Of a stretch of 64,000 nt of DNA, positions 1 to 11,508 are shown in pieces. This stretch comes from Brasenia schreberi (Eukaryota; Streptophyta; Magnoliopsida; Nymphaeales; Cabombaceae), in assembly GCA_036023115.1 (NCBI GenBank), contig JAYKKT010000089.1:21509001-21573000 (forward strand). The letters run 5' to 3'. Positions within the stretch are counted from its first letter, which is position 1. Each line of letters opens with the position of its first letter. The position numbers and the translations under genes are program-made. Under the pieces are notes generated by a model. It had not been told where the DNA came from and did not search any database. It worked only from the letters and a program-made list of their open reading frames with translations.

Positions 1-2273
1 AACCCAAATAGTATAGGTCGGCCCTTACTTGGGTCTTTCAAATAAGAGCGAAAGCTCAATGTGTGTGAGAGTGTTCGAATTGAAAGACAACGCACCCAAC
101 TTAAACAAAACCCTTCGGAAATGAAATATATACGTACACTTATATATTAGGGGCTGATTAGGCCCGTGTGTGTTCAAAATTGTGCACGACTAAGAGAGTG
201 CACGTGTGTGGTTGTGCCAAGCCACGTTATTACAAGCGGGGGGAGACCATGCTCCGTTATTACAACCCCGTATCAAATTGAATTTCAAACAAGTATACGA
301 CTAAAGACCGAGTTTAGACACTTACGAGTAGCTGGTCCGTAGAGGTCTTGCTTGAGCGTAGGCTTGGCCTTGGGCTGCAAGTGGGAGTTCCGCGAAGGTA
401 TGTGCTCAAGGGTGCTGGCCGGCTGCAAATGGAGCGCGGGATGGACGCCTCGAAGGGGACCGGTGGCAAGTGGGCGGCGTCTCCAAGTAGGGAGTTTAGA
501 GTGGCTGACTAAGTGGGTCTTAGGGTCACTAGGGAAGTTAGGGACTTAGGGAAACTGGACTTAAAAGGTGAGCTAGTGGGAAGGCCAAAGAGGACACCTA
601 GGGGGGTTGGCCGAATGGGAGATGGTGGCTAAGTAGTGGCCAGCCACTTGGGTTATCCTAGGTTCGGCTAGGCTTAGGGGGTGGCGGCAAAGGTGCTGAG
701 CTGAAGGGGAGATGGGTGGCTAAGAGTGGAGAGGTGGTGGAGAGTGGCTTTGAGGGAGTTAAGGGGACTTACCGAATGGGGAAGAGTGGCGGATGGAGTG
801 GGAGAGTGGCGGGCAGGTGGCTGTCGGCTGGTGGAGTTGGGAAGATATGGTGGCGTCCGGCTGGGGGGCAGTGGTGGTGGACGGAAGAGGGAAGGTGGCG
901 GAGCAGGTGGCGGCTGGTGGAGGAGCTGGAGCTGCTGGCTGTCGGCTGGTGGAAGATGGGAGAAGGAGAGGGCCCGGCTGAGTGTGGAGAGTGGTTCCCA
1001 CTTGGAAAACCCGCCCACAATGAGGGGGGTTTAAATAGGGGATGGGTAGGTCGGTTAGGGCTGGGTTGTGGGTAGTGGTTAGGTGGTTTAGGTAGGGTAG
1101 TATGTAGATAAGGTGGGCTGGATGGGGCTGGGCCAGATATTTTAAAACTAGGGGTTTGGGAAAATCGTGGGCTAAGGGTGGTTTAGGGGTTTAGGGCTAG
1201 GTTAGGTGGTTGGGTTTTAGGGTGAGGTTTAGTGAGCTAGGTTAGGTGGTTTAGGCTAGGTTTAGGCTAGGTTTAGGGAAATTAATCTAGGTTTAGGGAA
1301 GGATTAGGGGAGTGGGTTAGGTGATTAGGTTGGGATTAGGCCGGGATTAGGGAAGTGGGTTAGGTGATTAGGTTCAGATTAGGGGTGGATTAGGGGTTTA
1401 GGCTAGGTTTAGGCATTTTGGGTTAGGTTTAGGTGAAGGAGCTCCCTTAGCATGGCCCATAGACCTTGATCACCCCATGTTTGGTGCAGCCCTAGGTTAG
1501 GTTTTAGCTAATTACAAGCTTAAACCTACTCAATTAGGCTAACCCACATGATTAACCCAAACTTGACACACAAGTCAAGCTTAATACAACACTCTTGATA
1601 TTTTTCACCCCCACTCTCTCTCATGCCCAATATCCCACGTGAATTCCAAGTGGGCCCCACCTCCATTTATGAGAAGGTGATGTGGGCCATGGATATGGAT
1701 ATTGGATTGGATCTCTGGATCCAAATCCAAATCCAAGTCCACATATGGGTTTGGATTGGAATCTGGATATATATGGTCCAGATCCAATCCAAACTGAACT
1801 CTGACTCCTTCGAGCTGGGTTCGAGACGGATGATTTGTGCGGGGCCTGACAGCATCAGTACTCCGTCTGCGTTGGGTCTTCGCCAACATAGTCGTCCGCC
1901 TCCGTTTCTGCCTTCCAAAGATGACTTCAAATGCTTTTTTTTGATAAGAACAGGGTCTTGGACGTTCGAGATCCTGGGATGTGAATCAGATGCAAGAGTT
2001 GGTGTGCCGGGCTTGACAGGTGCTCCGGTTCCGGGCTCTTCTTGGCTCTCCTGGTCCTGTCTCGATCGGGCCAAGCCACTTTGGGGTTTCAAAACATGTT
2101 TTAAAAGGGTTTTCAAAAGCTATATTATATGTTTTTGAAAGATAAAGTTTAAAACATATATACAGGGTTGTTTGGAAGGCTCCTGGGTTTCCAAACTCAA
2201 AAATGGCCCTTTGGGGCTGCTTGTATAAAACCAGATTCGTTTAAGAAATTCGTGGGATTTCGGGGTGTTTACA
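1..2273 (-). repeat. LTR (type A), minus strand, left end outside window
   Basis: On the minus strand this begins with TGTAAACACCCCGAAATCC (complement of 2255-2273) and runs leftward off the window. It is colinear with the type-A LTRs at 6890-10336 and 27124-30428. It holds the GGAT-rich U3 block (about 1620-2000), a TTTAGGG-like block (about 1140-1450), a TATA box, an ATG-free leader and the start of the 108-bp tandem repeats (1-105). The right flank is another LTR (type C), not an element interior, so this is either a 5' LTR of an element lying to the left or a solo LTR. No protein gene is present; open frames here are low-complexity shadows. Confidence 0.85.
1030..1037 (-). promoter_or_regulatory. 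TATA-like box of the LTR at 1-2273
   Basis: TATTTAAA on the minus strand, followed downstream by a short C run and GGGCGGGTTTTC, exactly as in the other type-A LTRs. Transcription would run leftward from about 1000. Confidence 0.5.
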
Positions 2274-3216
2274 AGCCCTTGCCTCCATGGGCCAATCCCA
2301 AGCACTCAAACAAACGAATTTGGCCTATGAGCCTCTTTCTCTCTCTTCCCCCCCTTTATTTCATGTGTGGAGCTTCCCTGGAGCCTCACGTTCCTGATTT
2401 TTTTCAAGCCCAACACTTCTATTTATAGAGGTTTTAAGTGGGTCTTGGATATTGGGTTTGGCTATCCGGATCCAATCCAAACTCTATGTGGATCTGGATC
2501 GCGGATCTCGGATATTTTGAGATCCAGATCCAATCCAAATATTTATTTGGGTTTGGATCTCAGATTTCAGATCTCGGATATTTTGAGATCCAGATCCAAT
2601 CCAAACACAATTTGGATCTGGATCTAGATATTTTTGGGTCTAGACCCATTCCACACTTTTCTTCTACTCCTTGGTTTTCTGGTCCTTTCTGGTGCTTTTC
2701 ACCGTCGGTTTCGAGCGGGCTTCGATTCATCGGAGGCCCAACTCTGGCCTAGGTCTTCCCAAGTCTTTCTTCCAATCGGTGTTCTACTTTTCAGGACTTT
2801 TTTGGCGTTCATTTCGGTCCACCATTTTGGTTTTTGGCCGGTTCCTGTTGATATCGAACTCAGATTGCCGCACGGATTCCGTTCTTCATTCTGACAGGAT
2901 GTGTCTCAGACTTTTATCGACTTCCTCAAGTACTAGGCTTCTTTCTGCATTTTGGAGCTGCTTTGCGCTTTTTCTTTGACCCAAATTATATTTTTACCCT
3001 TATGTCGGGCTTTTCTTTGAACGGGCTCTTTTTTCTTTTATTTTTGAATAGGGGGTGACTTTTGAGACTCTAGGCTTGATTTGCTCTTCTTGTCGGGGCT
3101 TTCGTTTTGCCTTTTGTACCTGTTTTCACATTTTAAAATAGGTTGTCGTTTTGGCTCAAACAAGTTTTTTGTGTTTTTGAGAGTTTTTGATTTTTGGAAA
3201 ATTCGGGGTGTTTACA
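2274..3216 (-). repeat. LTR fragment (type C), U3 portion
   Basis: The minus-strand LTR start is the complement of 3196-3216 (TGTAAACACCCCGAATTTTCC). The body resembles the type-C LTR at 35657-37892: a GGATC/GATCC-rich block with repeated 'atattttgagatccagatcc', then a pyrimidine-rich start. It is interrupted at 2274 by the type-A LTR on its left and is itself inserted in the U5 of element V (right flank 3217). Only the first 940 bp remain here; the rest would lie left of the window. No gene is seen. Confidence 0.7.
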
Positions 3217-3223
3217 ACAAACT

Positions 3224-3251
3224 GACCCTTGCGCATCGGTGCAAGAAGGTC
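3224..3251 (+). other. U5 bulged hairpin (element V copy)
   Basis: GACC + CTTGCGC, loop ATCG, GTGCAAG + AA bulge + GGTC. Seven pairs (one G-U) are extended by four pairs across a two-base bulge. The same shape occurs at 42082-42109 and 58851-58877 with different bases. Confidence 0.55.
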
Positions 3252-3317
3252 TGCGACAAAAAGAGCTCACTTGGTCACAGTCGCCCCGATAGAAGTCAGA
3301 TTTCAAAAACTTTCTTC

Positions 3318-3337
3318 GCTAGCTTAAGCAAGCTAGC
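3318..3337 (+). other. U5 palindrome followed by PBS-like decamer (element V)
   Basis: GCTAGCTT-AAGC-AAGCTAGC, an 8-bp dyad, followed at once by TGGCACGCCC (3338-3347), the same ten bases that begin the primer-binding site about 95 nt downstream. Confidence 0.55.
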
Positions 3338-3432
3338 TGGCACGCCCTTTTGCTAAAATACGACTTAGACACACGAAAAGGTTCACTTCAGGCCTAAGAA
3401 CCAGAAGTGGGGATTTTTCGTGTCTACAGGTT

Positions 3433-3450
3433 TGGCACGCCTGGTGGGAC
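3433..3450 (+). other. Primer-binding site, element V
   Basis: TGGCACGCCTGGTGGGAC, 4 nt after the LTR end. It differs by one base from the PBS of elements I, II, III and B (TGGCACGCCCGGTGGGAC). Position and the TGG start (pairing with tRNA CCA) identify it. I could not assign the tRNA with confidence. Confidence 0.75.
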
Positions 3451-3572
3451 CTGGGCCTTGTGCAGAGTGAGTTCATGTAGAGAAACCTCATGAAATTTTT
3501 TTCTAAAGTGTTTTAAACTTTGCTTGTTTGCATTTTCATACTTAGGATTTGTTTTGAAAAGCATATTGAAGC

Positions 3573-6422
3573 ATGTTGAATCCAGGCACCCAAGAGGTAT
3601 CTAGCCATGGCTCCTGCGCATCAAGTTCTCAATCTCGAAGGTTTTCAAAAAAACAAGAGATTGAAGATTTGAGAAGGGACTTCGAGGCCAAAATCACCGC
3701 TCGTAGCCAAGAGGTTGAAGCAGGCGATTCATGTTCATCCAATGGCGAACCAAAGGCCAAGAAGAAATTTGAAAAACCTCGTAAACATAAAGAGACTTCC
3801 ACAATGGAAGGTAACCAATACCACGAGTCCTTCACACACAAGGACCGTAAAGCCCTACAATAGCTGCTAAGAGGGCAAAATAAAGAGAAAAGGAGCTACG
3901 CCCTGTTTGATTTCTTGCTTGTGGACTATGAAACAGACAGTGACGATGAAATATCAAACTTCCATCGGCATGATGGCATGGGAGACCCTAGGTCTCACTT
4001 ACAGCTTTTCTCTCATCGAGCCCATAAGAAAAAGAAGGTCTCGATGAAATGGGTGCATTGGTTTCCTCTGTCCCTCAAGGGCACAGCTGTCAAATGGCTG
4101 GCTTCCTACGATCTTAGCCAGTTCGCAACTTTTGAAGAGTTAGCGAACTGCCTTATGTAGAGATTCTCGCATAACGTAGAAGTCATGCCAACTTTAAACA
4201 CCTTGAGGGATACAAAACAAGGTGTGAATGAGGACGTTCATCATTCGTTAGAGGTCTCTCTTGGGTCAAGTGCGAGAGCCCATATCAGAAGGATGTACAG
4301 TCATGCTCATCCTCGATAATTTTAGAAACGAGCTGAAAACCCTTATCTCGCTTCATGAAATCTCTACTTTCCATAAGTTAATAAAGAAAGCATCCCTTTT
4401 CGAAACAAATTTGAAAAAGGGGGTGTATGACCACTTGTGGAAAGGAAATCCCATTTTGAAAACTCGCTTGGAAAAGCCCATCAACTATGGGCCATCCATC
4501 GCGGACAAAGGGGCAAAGCCCCATAAAATTGACAATGTTCGGGTGGATCAAAGCCCGGCAAATGCTTCAAAAGCTTTTGAAAAAGCTGAAAATAAAAAGG
4601 AGAGGGGTTTTCAAAAGCCCTTCGAAAGACGGGAGTATACTCCGCTGGGGCAACCTGTGACGGAGGTCCTAGACCTCCTACTTGCCCAAGGCATGATCGA
4701 ACTCCCCGAGATTCCCGAGGGAGTCACTTCGAAGGGAGGGTTTTAAACAAGTACTGTAAGTATCATCGGCTCAAAGGCCATGATACAAGGCGGTGCTTCT
4801 CCCTCCTTAATAATATTGAGAACTTGATAGCAGAAGGCCGACTCTAGGTCGCTGAAGAACCTGAGCCTGCCCAAGCTATCTTCAAAGAACCCTTCCCCAA
4901 ACACGCAAGTACCAGTGGGAAGGGAAAAGAGGTATCTGCTCTTTCAATTTCAAAGAATCTAGCACATGCATATGAGTCTGGTTCATCTACTTGTGCGTCT
5001 ACTCTCATACTGTATAAGAAACCCGCCCAAGTAGTCATCCGGGGACCACCAAGAGTTCCGTCCCTGGTCAAACTAGTGTTAACCATTCAAGGGGTTCCAA
5101 ATCTCTCGATTAGAGCCATGATTAGTACGAAACCTAATTTGATCATGGGGGAGGTGACAAGATCCGGGAGGATCTACCAACCCCCACATCTACAAAGTGC
5201 TAAAAAGGTGGTCAGTGTGCCTGGCCCCTCAAAAGCATGTATTCCTAGAGTTCCGTAAAAAATGGACAAAGAAAATGTCGTTTTGAAGGTGTATGATTTC
5301 GAAAACCATCTTTCAAAGATTCCAATCAATATGTCTATCCTAGAGCTAATACAAACTTCACCTAGGCATAGACTAGTGTTAGAGAAAATTCTAGAAAGAG
5401 CAAGGGTTAGTTCGAACATTACCCCTGAATTTTTGTCCAAACATGTGGCCTCTATAGGAGCGAAAACGCCCATCATATTCTCGGAAGACGATGTAGATAG
5501 ACCCTACAAAGCCCATAACCAGGCCCTGCATATCGAGGTGGTTCTGAATAACCACTCTCTGGATACGTGCCTTGTCGATGGGGGAGGAGGGCTCAACATC
5601 CTTCCACTTCATGTGGCGAATCAAATCGGAGTCACCTTGACATCCGTTCATCCAAGTCCCATCGTTATCACTAGATACAATGGGAATGCGTCTAGACCCA
5701 TAGGATCTATCAAACTCCCCATGGAAACGGGAGGGATAGCACACACGGGGGTGTTCCATGTCCTGGACATCCACCCCCATTATAACCTGTTGTTGGGAAG
5801 GCCCTAGATGTACAGCTTGTGCGCTGTGCCATCCACCTTCCACAGGTGTGTCAAGATCCCTTTCAGGGACAAAGTAGTTCTGATCCTAGGAGAGAGTCAC
5901 CCTCAACTACAGGGGGTCATAAAATCCCCTTGTTTGTCAAGCTCCCGGACCCATGAGGTAAAACTGGGGTAAACCATGCTTGAGCCACTAAGGCTCGTAT
6001 TAAACAACCCTAGGAAGGTCGTGTATGTGAAGGGGCCACCCAAGGCTGGCCCCCTCAAAGTTCTGACCCTTCTAGGAAGACCCAAAAGTCCCTTATTTCC
6101 AAAACCCCTGGACAAGAAACCATATGTACACGACATAGACGACAGCAAGTTCCAGGACCACGATTTGTATTCAAATTTTTCTAAAAACAAGAAATCGTGG
6201 AACATGCTGTTGAACATGAGCTATGTGCCTTACAAGAGTCTAGGGGCACAAAATCAGGGCCTCCTAGAACCCATACTTCCTAGGGCCAATCCAAGCCGAT
6301 ATGGGATCAGCTATACTCCCAAAATACCACCAGAGCCATCCCCTGTGACCACCTGGGTCAAGGGTGCCCTGGAGCTTACCCTAGAAGAAACCTACGATTT
6401 GGACCCCTTATTCCGAGTCTAA
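3573..6422 (+). pseudogene. gag-protease of element V, broken
   Basis: Encodes the structural Gag and aspartic protease of a Tat-like retrotransposon, acting in cytoplasmic particles. The start is the ATG about 27 nt after an acceptor-like CTTAG. Recognisable blocks: N-terminal Ser/Lys-rich region; capsid-like region with GDPRSHLQLF and LKGTAVKWLASYDLSQFATF; knuckle CKYHRLKGHDTRRC (C-X2-H-X4-H-X4-C) near 4750-4800; protease VDGGGGLNILP with its Asp at 5577-5579; conserved C-terminal tail ending PLFRV. Breaks: TAG at 3861, TAG in place of a Gln codon at about 4158, a frameshifting deletion near 4230-4250, a one-base loss near 4740, TAG 4845, a stop near 5256, TAG 5806 (Trp in element I), TAA near 5970. 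It is the most decayed copy besides II, consistent with being the oldest host of the nest. It cannot make a continuous protein. Confidence 0.85.
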
Positions 6423-6889
6423 CCCGTAGTGTTTTTCCTTTGTAGGTATGATGGAAGATCCCTTTTACAAAAATACAAAAACATTTGAAAAACTCAAAAT
6501 AGAAAAATTGCAAAAACCAAAAACATTGAAAATCAAAAACTCAAAAATAGAGTAGTTTGTATAGTTCCCAAAGTTCTTGTTTGCAAAAACACAAAAAAAT
6601 CAAAAATTTACAAAATTCCAAAAAGATTTTGTACATAGCCGCTCCTGGTAAGGATTTGGAAAAAGAAAAGGATTTCGAAAGAAACATTGTCTGCATAACC
6701 AGGCCAAAAATTTCAAAATCAATAGAAATTCCAAGTGTAAAACCAGGTCTTTTGAAAATCTACGCATCAAATTACCTCGGGTCTATAACCCACGAGAATG
6801 ATCGAAGCCCAGAAGTGGATCCCCTTGAGGAAGATCCCACCTCCGAGCTCCCAGAATTTCATAAAAATTCTCGATTTTGAAAGACCTTC
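6423..6889 (+). pseudogene. Spacer and truncated 5' end of pol, element V
   Basis: After the gag-pro stop comes the conserved 'tttcctttgtaggtatga' spacer, then an A-rich stretch that becomes the N-terminal pol linker (LYIAAPGKDLEKEKDFERN, then DPLEEDPTSELPEFHK). The frame shifts within FHKN/ILDF at about 6865, and the sequence stops at 6889, where the LTR of element IV was inserted. The RT, RNase H and integrase parts are absent here. The last five bases, CCTTC (6885-6889), are the expected left copy of a target duplication; the right copy is not in view. Confidence 0.75.
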
Positions 6890-7484
6890 TATAGGCACGC
6901 GAAAATCCCCACGCCTGTTCGCCTTTTCTGGGCTTGGAGTGGATCTTCTCGTGCGTCTAAGGCCTATTTATATAAACAGGGCGTGCCAGCTAGCTTACCT
7001 AAGCTAGCGAAGATATATTTTAAACTGACTTCTAATCGTGGCGACTGTGAGCAAGTGAGCTCTTGTCGTCACAAACCTTCTTGCACCGATGCGCAAGGGT
7101 CAGTCTATACGTTTTGAAAAATCGAGTTTTTGGGTGTAGAAAGCCTACGAAGCGGTTCGAGATGTCTAATTCGGGTCTCTTAGATACGATTGCAAATTTT
7201 AGATCACGTGGATTTGCACGTGCCTAAGTCTTTCCTTTTATCCCTTTATGGGCCACCTAGTTTGTGTGTTATGAACACTCCACTACATGGGCAAATTTGA
7301 GCGGGGCTTGCTTTGATGCAATATGCATCCTACCTCGTGGTATGGCGTAGATGCAATGCAGACTCACGCTACTCCAAAGGGAAAACCCAAATGTAAAGAC
7401 AATGCCGAAGGGAAATAACCGAAGGGAAATGACTTGTAATGTAAATGTCGAAGGGAGATATGTATATAGAGTATGTATATGGGC

Positions 7485-8000
7485 CCTTACTTGGGTCTTG
7501 CAAATAAGAGCGAAGGCTCAATGTGGGTGCATGCTTGAATTGAAAGACTTACACACACTACATGAAATTAAACCCAAATATAACTTGCAGTATGGCCTTG
7601 ACTAAGGTCTTGGAAATAAGAGCGAAAGCTCAATGTGTGTGAGTGCTTGAATTGAAGTACTACGCACACAACATGAAATTAAACCCAAATAGTATAACAC
7701 GGCCCTTACTTGGGTCTTTCAAATAAGAGCGAAGGCTCAATGTGTGTGAGTGCTTGAATTGAAAGACTTACACACACGACATGAAATGACAACCCAAATA
7801 GTATAGGTCGGCCCTTACTTGGGTCTTTCCAATAAGAGCGAAGGCTCAATGTGTGTGAGTGCTTGAATTGAAAGACTTACACACACGACATGCAATGAAA
7901 ACCCAAATAGTATAGGTCGGCCCTTACTTGGGTCTTTCCAATAAGAGCGAAGGCTCAATATGTGTGAGTGCTTGAATTGAAAGACAACACACCCAACTTA
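7485..8000 (-). repeat. Tandem repeat, about 108-115 bp period, in LTR of IV
   Basis: About five units, each carrying 'aagagcgaaggctcaatgtg' and 'gcttgaattgaaagact', with two sub-variants: one with 'gtataggtcggcccttacttgggtct', one with 'gccttgactaaggtctt'. Transcribed as part of R/U5. Confidence 0.75.
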
Positions 8001-9100
8001 AGCAAAACCCTACGAAAATTAAAGTATATATATATATATATATGTATATGTATATTAGGGGCTGATTAGGCCCATGTGTGTTCAAAATCATGCACAACTA
8101 AAAGAGTGCACGTGTGTGGGTGTGCCAAGCCACGTTATTACAAGCGGGGGGAGACTATGCTCCATTATTACAACCCCATATCGAATTGAATCTCAAGCAA
8201 GTATATAACTAAAGACCGAGTTAGGCACTTACTAATAGTTGGTCCGAAGATGCCTTGCTTGAGCGTGGGCTTGGCCTTCACCTTGGGCTGCAAGAGGGAG
8301 CTCCGCGGAGTTGAACGGCAAAGGGGTTGCTGGCCGGGTGCCTTGGGCACGCGGGAAGGGCGCCTTGAAGATGGCCGGCTGCTAAGGAGGGGTTGTTTTT
8401 GGTGTGTTGGGTTAAAGGGCCTAAGTAGGGTCACTAAGGGAGTATGGCACTGAGGGAAGGGAACTAGCTAGGGGAAGGTTATGGCTGGCGGATGGCTGGC
8501 CGAATGAAAAGGTGACAGTCGGTTGGAGTGGCCAACTAGGAGGACTTGATGGTGGCGGGTTGCTAGAGTGGCTAGGAGTGGTGTAAGGGAAGGGAACTAG
8601 TTAGGAGATGGGGCCAGGTGGTAGTGGGTGTAGTAGGTGTATTGGGGTGATATGGGCAGGTCTTAGGGAGTCGGATAGGGTGGCCGAATGGAGCTAAGGT
8701 GTCTAGGTGGTGGCGGGTAGTTAGGGTGATTATGGGCCTGGCCGAGGGGGAGTGGTGGCAGCAAGTGGAATGGCTGGTGTTAGGGTGATATGGTAGGGGG
8801 TTAGGTGGCTGAGAGTGGAGAGGGAGTGAAGAAGGAGTAAGGTGGAGTGTAGGGTACTAACCGAGTGAAGGGGCGATGGCGGATGGAAGGGGAGCAGCCG
8901 GATGGTTGGGATGCGCAGGATGGAGTTCGGCCGAGTGATGGTGGTGGTGGTGCTCGGCTAGGAGGTAGTGGCGGATGTGGTGGCTGGACGTGGAGCAGGT
9001 GGAGCAGGATGGGAGTCGGCTGAGCTAGAAAGGGGAGGACCCGACTGGTGGAAGGTGGGGCTTCTAGATGGGAAAACCCGCCCCCAAGGGGGGGGGGGGG

Positions 9101-9108
9101 TTTATATA
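9101..9108 (-). promoter_or_regulatory. TATA box, LTR of element IV
   Basis: TATATAAA on the minus strand, followed directly by a C run of more than ten bases and GGGCGGGTTTTCCC. Best TATA match among the minus-strand LTRs. Confidence 0.6.
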
Positions 9109-10336
9109 GGGCTGGGCTAGGTCGGTTAGGGCTGGTTTTGGGGTAGTGGTTAGGTGGTTTAGGTAGGGTGGTGTGGTGATAAGGTGGGCTGGAAAGGGTA
9201 GGGCCAGATATTTTAAATACAAGTGGTTTGGGTAGGGTGTGGGCTAGGGGTGGTTTAGAGGTTTAGGGTTTAGCTAGGTGGGTTGGTTCTAGGGTGTGGT
9301 TTAGTGAGGTATGTTAGGTGATTAGGCTAGGTTTAGGGAAATTAACCTAGGTTTAGGGAAGGATTAGGGAAGTGGGTTAGGTGATTAGGTTGGGATTAGG
9401 CCGGGATTAGGGAAGTGGGTTAGGTGATTAGGCTCAAATTAGGGCCGGATTAGGGTGGAAGGCTAGGATTAGGTGTTTTTGGTTAGGTTTAGGTGAAGGA
9501 GCTCCCTTTGCATGGCCCATAGACCTTATCCACATCATGTTGGTGCAGCCCTAGGTTAGGTTTTGGCTAATTACAAGCTTAAACCCACTTAATTAGGCCA
9601 ACCCACATGATTAACCCCAAACTTGACACACAAGTCAAGCATAATTACAACACACACTTGATCTTATCCACCCCCACTCTCTCTCATGCCCATAATCCCA
9701 CGTGAAATTCAAGTGGGCCCCACCTCCATTTATGAGAAGGTGATGTGGGCCATGGATATGGATATTGGATTGGATTTTTGAATCCAAATCCAAATCCAAG
9801 TCCATACATGGCTTTGGATTGGGATCTGGATATATATGGTCTAGATCCGATCCAAACTGAACTCTGACTCCTTCGAGCTGTGTTCGAAATGAACGGTTTG
9901 TGCGGGGCCTGACAGCATCAGTGCTCCGTCTGCATTGGGTCTTCTCCAACATGATCGTCCGCCTCTGTTTTTGCCTTCCGGAGATGACTTCAAACAATGT
10001 TTCGATGATAACAGGGTCTTGGATGTTCGAGATCCTGGGGGTGTGGATTTGATACGAGAGTTGCTGTGCCGGGCTCGACATGTGCTCCGGTTCCGGGCTC
10101 TCCTTAGCTCTCCTGGTCCTGTCTAGATTAGGCCGAAGCTACTTCGGGGTTTCAAAAACATGTTTAAAAAGGTTTTTCAAAGCCATATCATGTATTTTTG
10201 AAATATAAAAGTTTAAAACATATATACAGGATTGTCTGGAAGGCTCCTGGGTTTCCAGACTCAAAATGGCCCTTTGGGGCTGCTTTTACAAAACCAGATG
10301 GATTTGAGAAATTCGTGGGATTTCGGGGTGTTTACA

Positions 10337-11508
10337 GATGCCCCTCTTTGGCCTTGTCCAAATCGATTTGGATAAGGGTAAAGATGACAAACACCCCTTT
10401 CAATGTCTCCCTAGATCTATCCACGAAGAATATGGGATCGCCCCAATCTTTTAACAAAATCTCAATTTAAAACTCTGGTAGGAGGAGATATCACGCCAAA
10501 GGGTATGCTATGGAATCTGATCCTAAAAATGGGATCATGTTTATGCAAGTGCCATGCGTGGAATGCAGATGACATGGGTGTGGTGCCAAGAGTGGCGACC
10601 TCCCAGAGACCAGATGTGGTCGAACTCTAGAGACTTATAAGGCCTACTGCTCCAAGTGAGCAAAATCCTATGTTGTTCGATGTTCGATTTTTAAAACTTA
10701 TTTACAAAAGTTATTTACGAAAGGGACAACTGTCTTTGAGTCTCGATCCTAAGGATCTCGAGCTCTTCGTGCCTGCCCTTGTTTGAGTCTTAACACTCGC
10801 TTATCTAGCGGAGGTTTTATAAGAAAACAAGCTGTATTTCAAATTCCTACGCCTTACTCGAAACGTCGAATTCTCAAACAAGATGAAATTCAAGTAAGTA
10901 AATCCTATTTTTACTTTAGGATTCCTCGGAATGAACTATGGTTTAGCTTAGGATAAGCCAGGGATGGGAAAGAGATACCACGGTCCCTTCTGAAGCGTCC
11001 CGCAGTTTAAGGCATAGAAGGCAGAAAACTGCTCTTTTTGAGCTTTTTGGCCTCTTTTTCATTTTTTTCCATAGAGGGTCTCCCTTTGGGAGTATTTTTT
11101 CTCTAATCCCTCTTTTTCACAAGAGAATCGATTTTCTTTTGAATCCTGGTTTCTTTCTTTTGGAAAGACACTTTGAATGGGAAATTCCCTTTTGTTTGGG
11201 CCTTAATTTTCCTTTTGGAAATAGAAGAGAAGAGGGGAGGACTTATCCCAAGCCTACACTCGATCCATTCCAGATCAGCCTATTTAGAAATAGCACGTAC
11301 TACTTGCAAGTATCTTGCTATATTGAACTAGGCCTTTCTTTGTAAGAAGAAGGATTTTGAAATGTAACCACAATTTTTGAAGACTCCACTCTTTCACAAG
11401 TGCGAATTCTCTCACTCAGGGTCACACGAGTTTGCCTTTGCACCTTATTCACATGTCTCAGGGCAGCTATCCCTAAAATTTTTCGAAAACTAGAATTTAA
11501 TCCAAATC
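10337..11508 (-). other. 3' noncoding region and polypurine tract of element IV
   Basis: Spans from the pol stop codon to the 3' LTR. The purine tract AAAGAGGGG lies at 10341-10349 (minus strand), then CATC, then the LTR. The region is colinear with 30785-31926, 49107-50277 and 63629-64000. It includes a conserved dyad CTCCC-AAA-GGGAG near 11080-11095 and U-rich/A-rich tracts. I see no sense-strand gene. Confidence 0.75.

Larger units (their letters stand above)
3217..3428 (+). repeat. Element V 5' LTR, 3' end (U5) only
   Basis: Ends ...TTTTTCGTGTCTACA directly before a primer-binding-like sequence, so this is the last 212 bp of a plus-strand 5' LTR. The upstream part was displaced by the type-C LTR at 3216. 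It contains the two U5 dyads found in the other LTRs and the TGGCACGCCC decamer. Confidence 0.8.
6890..10336 (-). repeat. 3' LTR of element IV (type A)
   Basis: Minus-strand LTR of 3447 bp. Its start is TGTAAACACCCCGAAATCC (complement of 10318-10336), directly next to the purine tract of element IV. Its far end (6890) reads TATAGGCACGCGAAAATCC, a mutated form of the usual TGTAGACGCGCGAAAATCC. It is complete apart from that. It contains the GGAT-rich U3 block (9680-10060), a TTAGG-rich block (9240-9500), TATA (9101-9108), an ATG-free leader (8233-9100), a donor-like GTAAGTG (complement of 8226-8232), tandem repeats (7485-8000) and U5 dyads (about 7000-7110). Confidence 0.85.

Noticed and set aside
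674..1018. Proline-rich open frames in the LTR leaders (also 18059-18493, 22713-23071, 28765-29177, 40261-40467, 51552-51812, 62033-62383)
   Set aside because: They begin at GTG or TTG; the leader has no ATG in sense. They reflect C-rich composition, and indels between copies change the frame.
1140..1450. Possible interstitial telomere
   Set aside because: TTAGG and TTTAGGG units are degenerate, irregular and found at the same place in every type-A LTR; it is U3 sequence.
1623..2138. Open frames rich in Trp-Ile-Gln and, on the other strand, Asp-Leu (also at 9635, 15854, 17029, 23676, 29780, 39169, 50616, 62988)
   Set aside because: Both strands are open because of the GGAT/ATCC-rich U3 block. 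Low-complexity, antisense to each other, and not in a transcribed coding position.
7485..8000. CRISPR-like array
   Set aside because: Regular spacing, but the whole unit repeats without unique spacers, and it lies in the R/U5 of plant LTRs.
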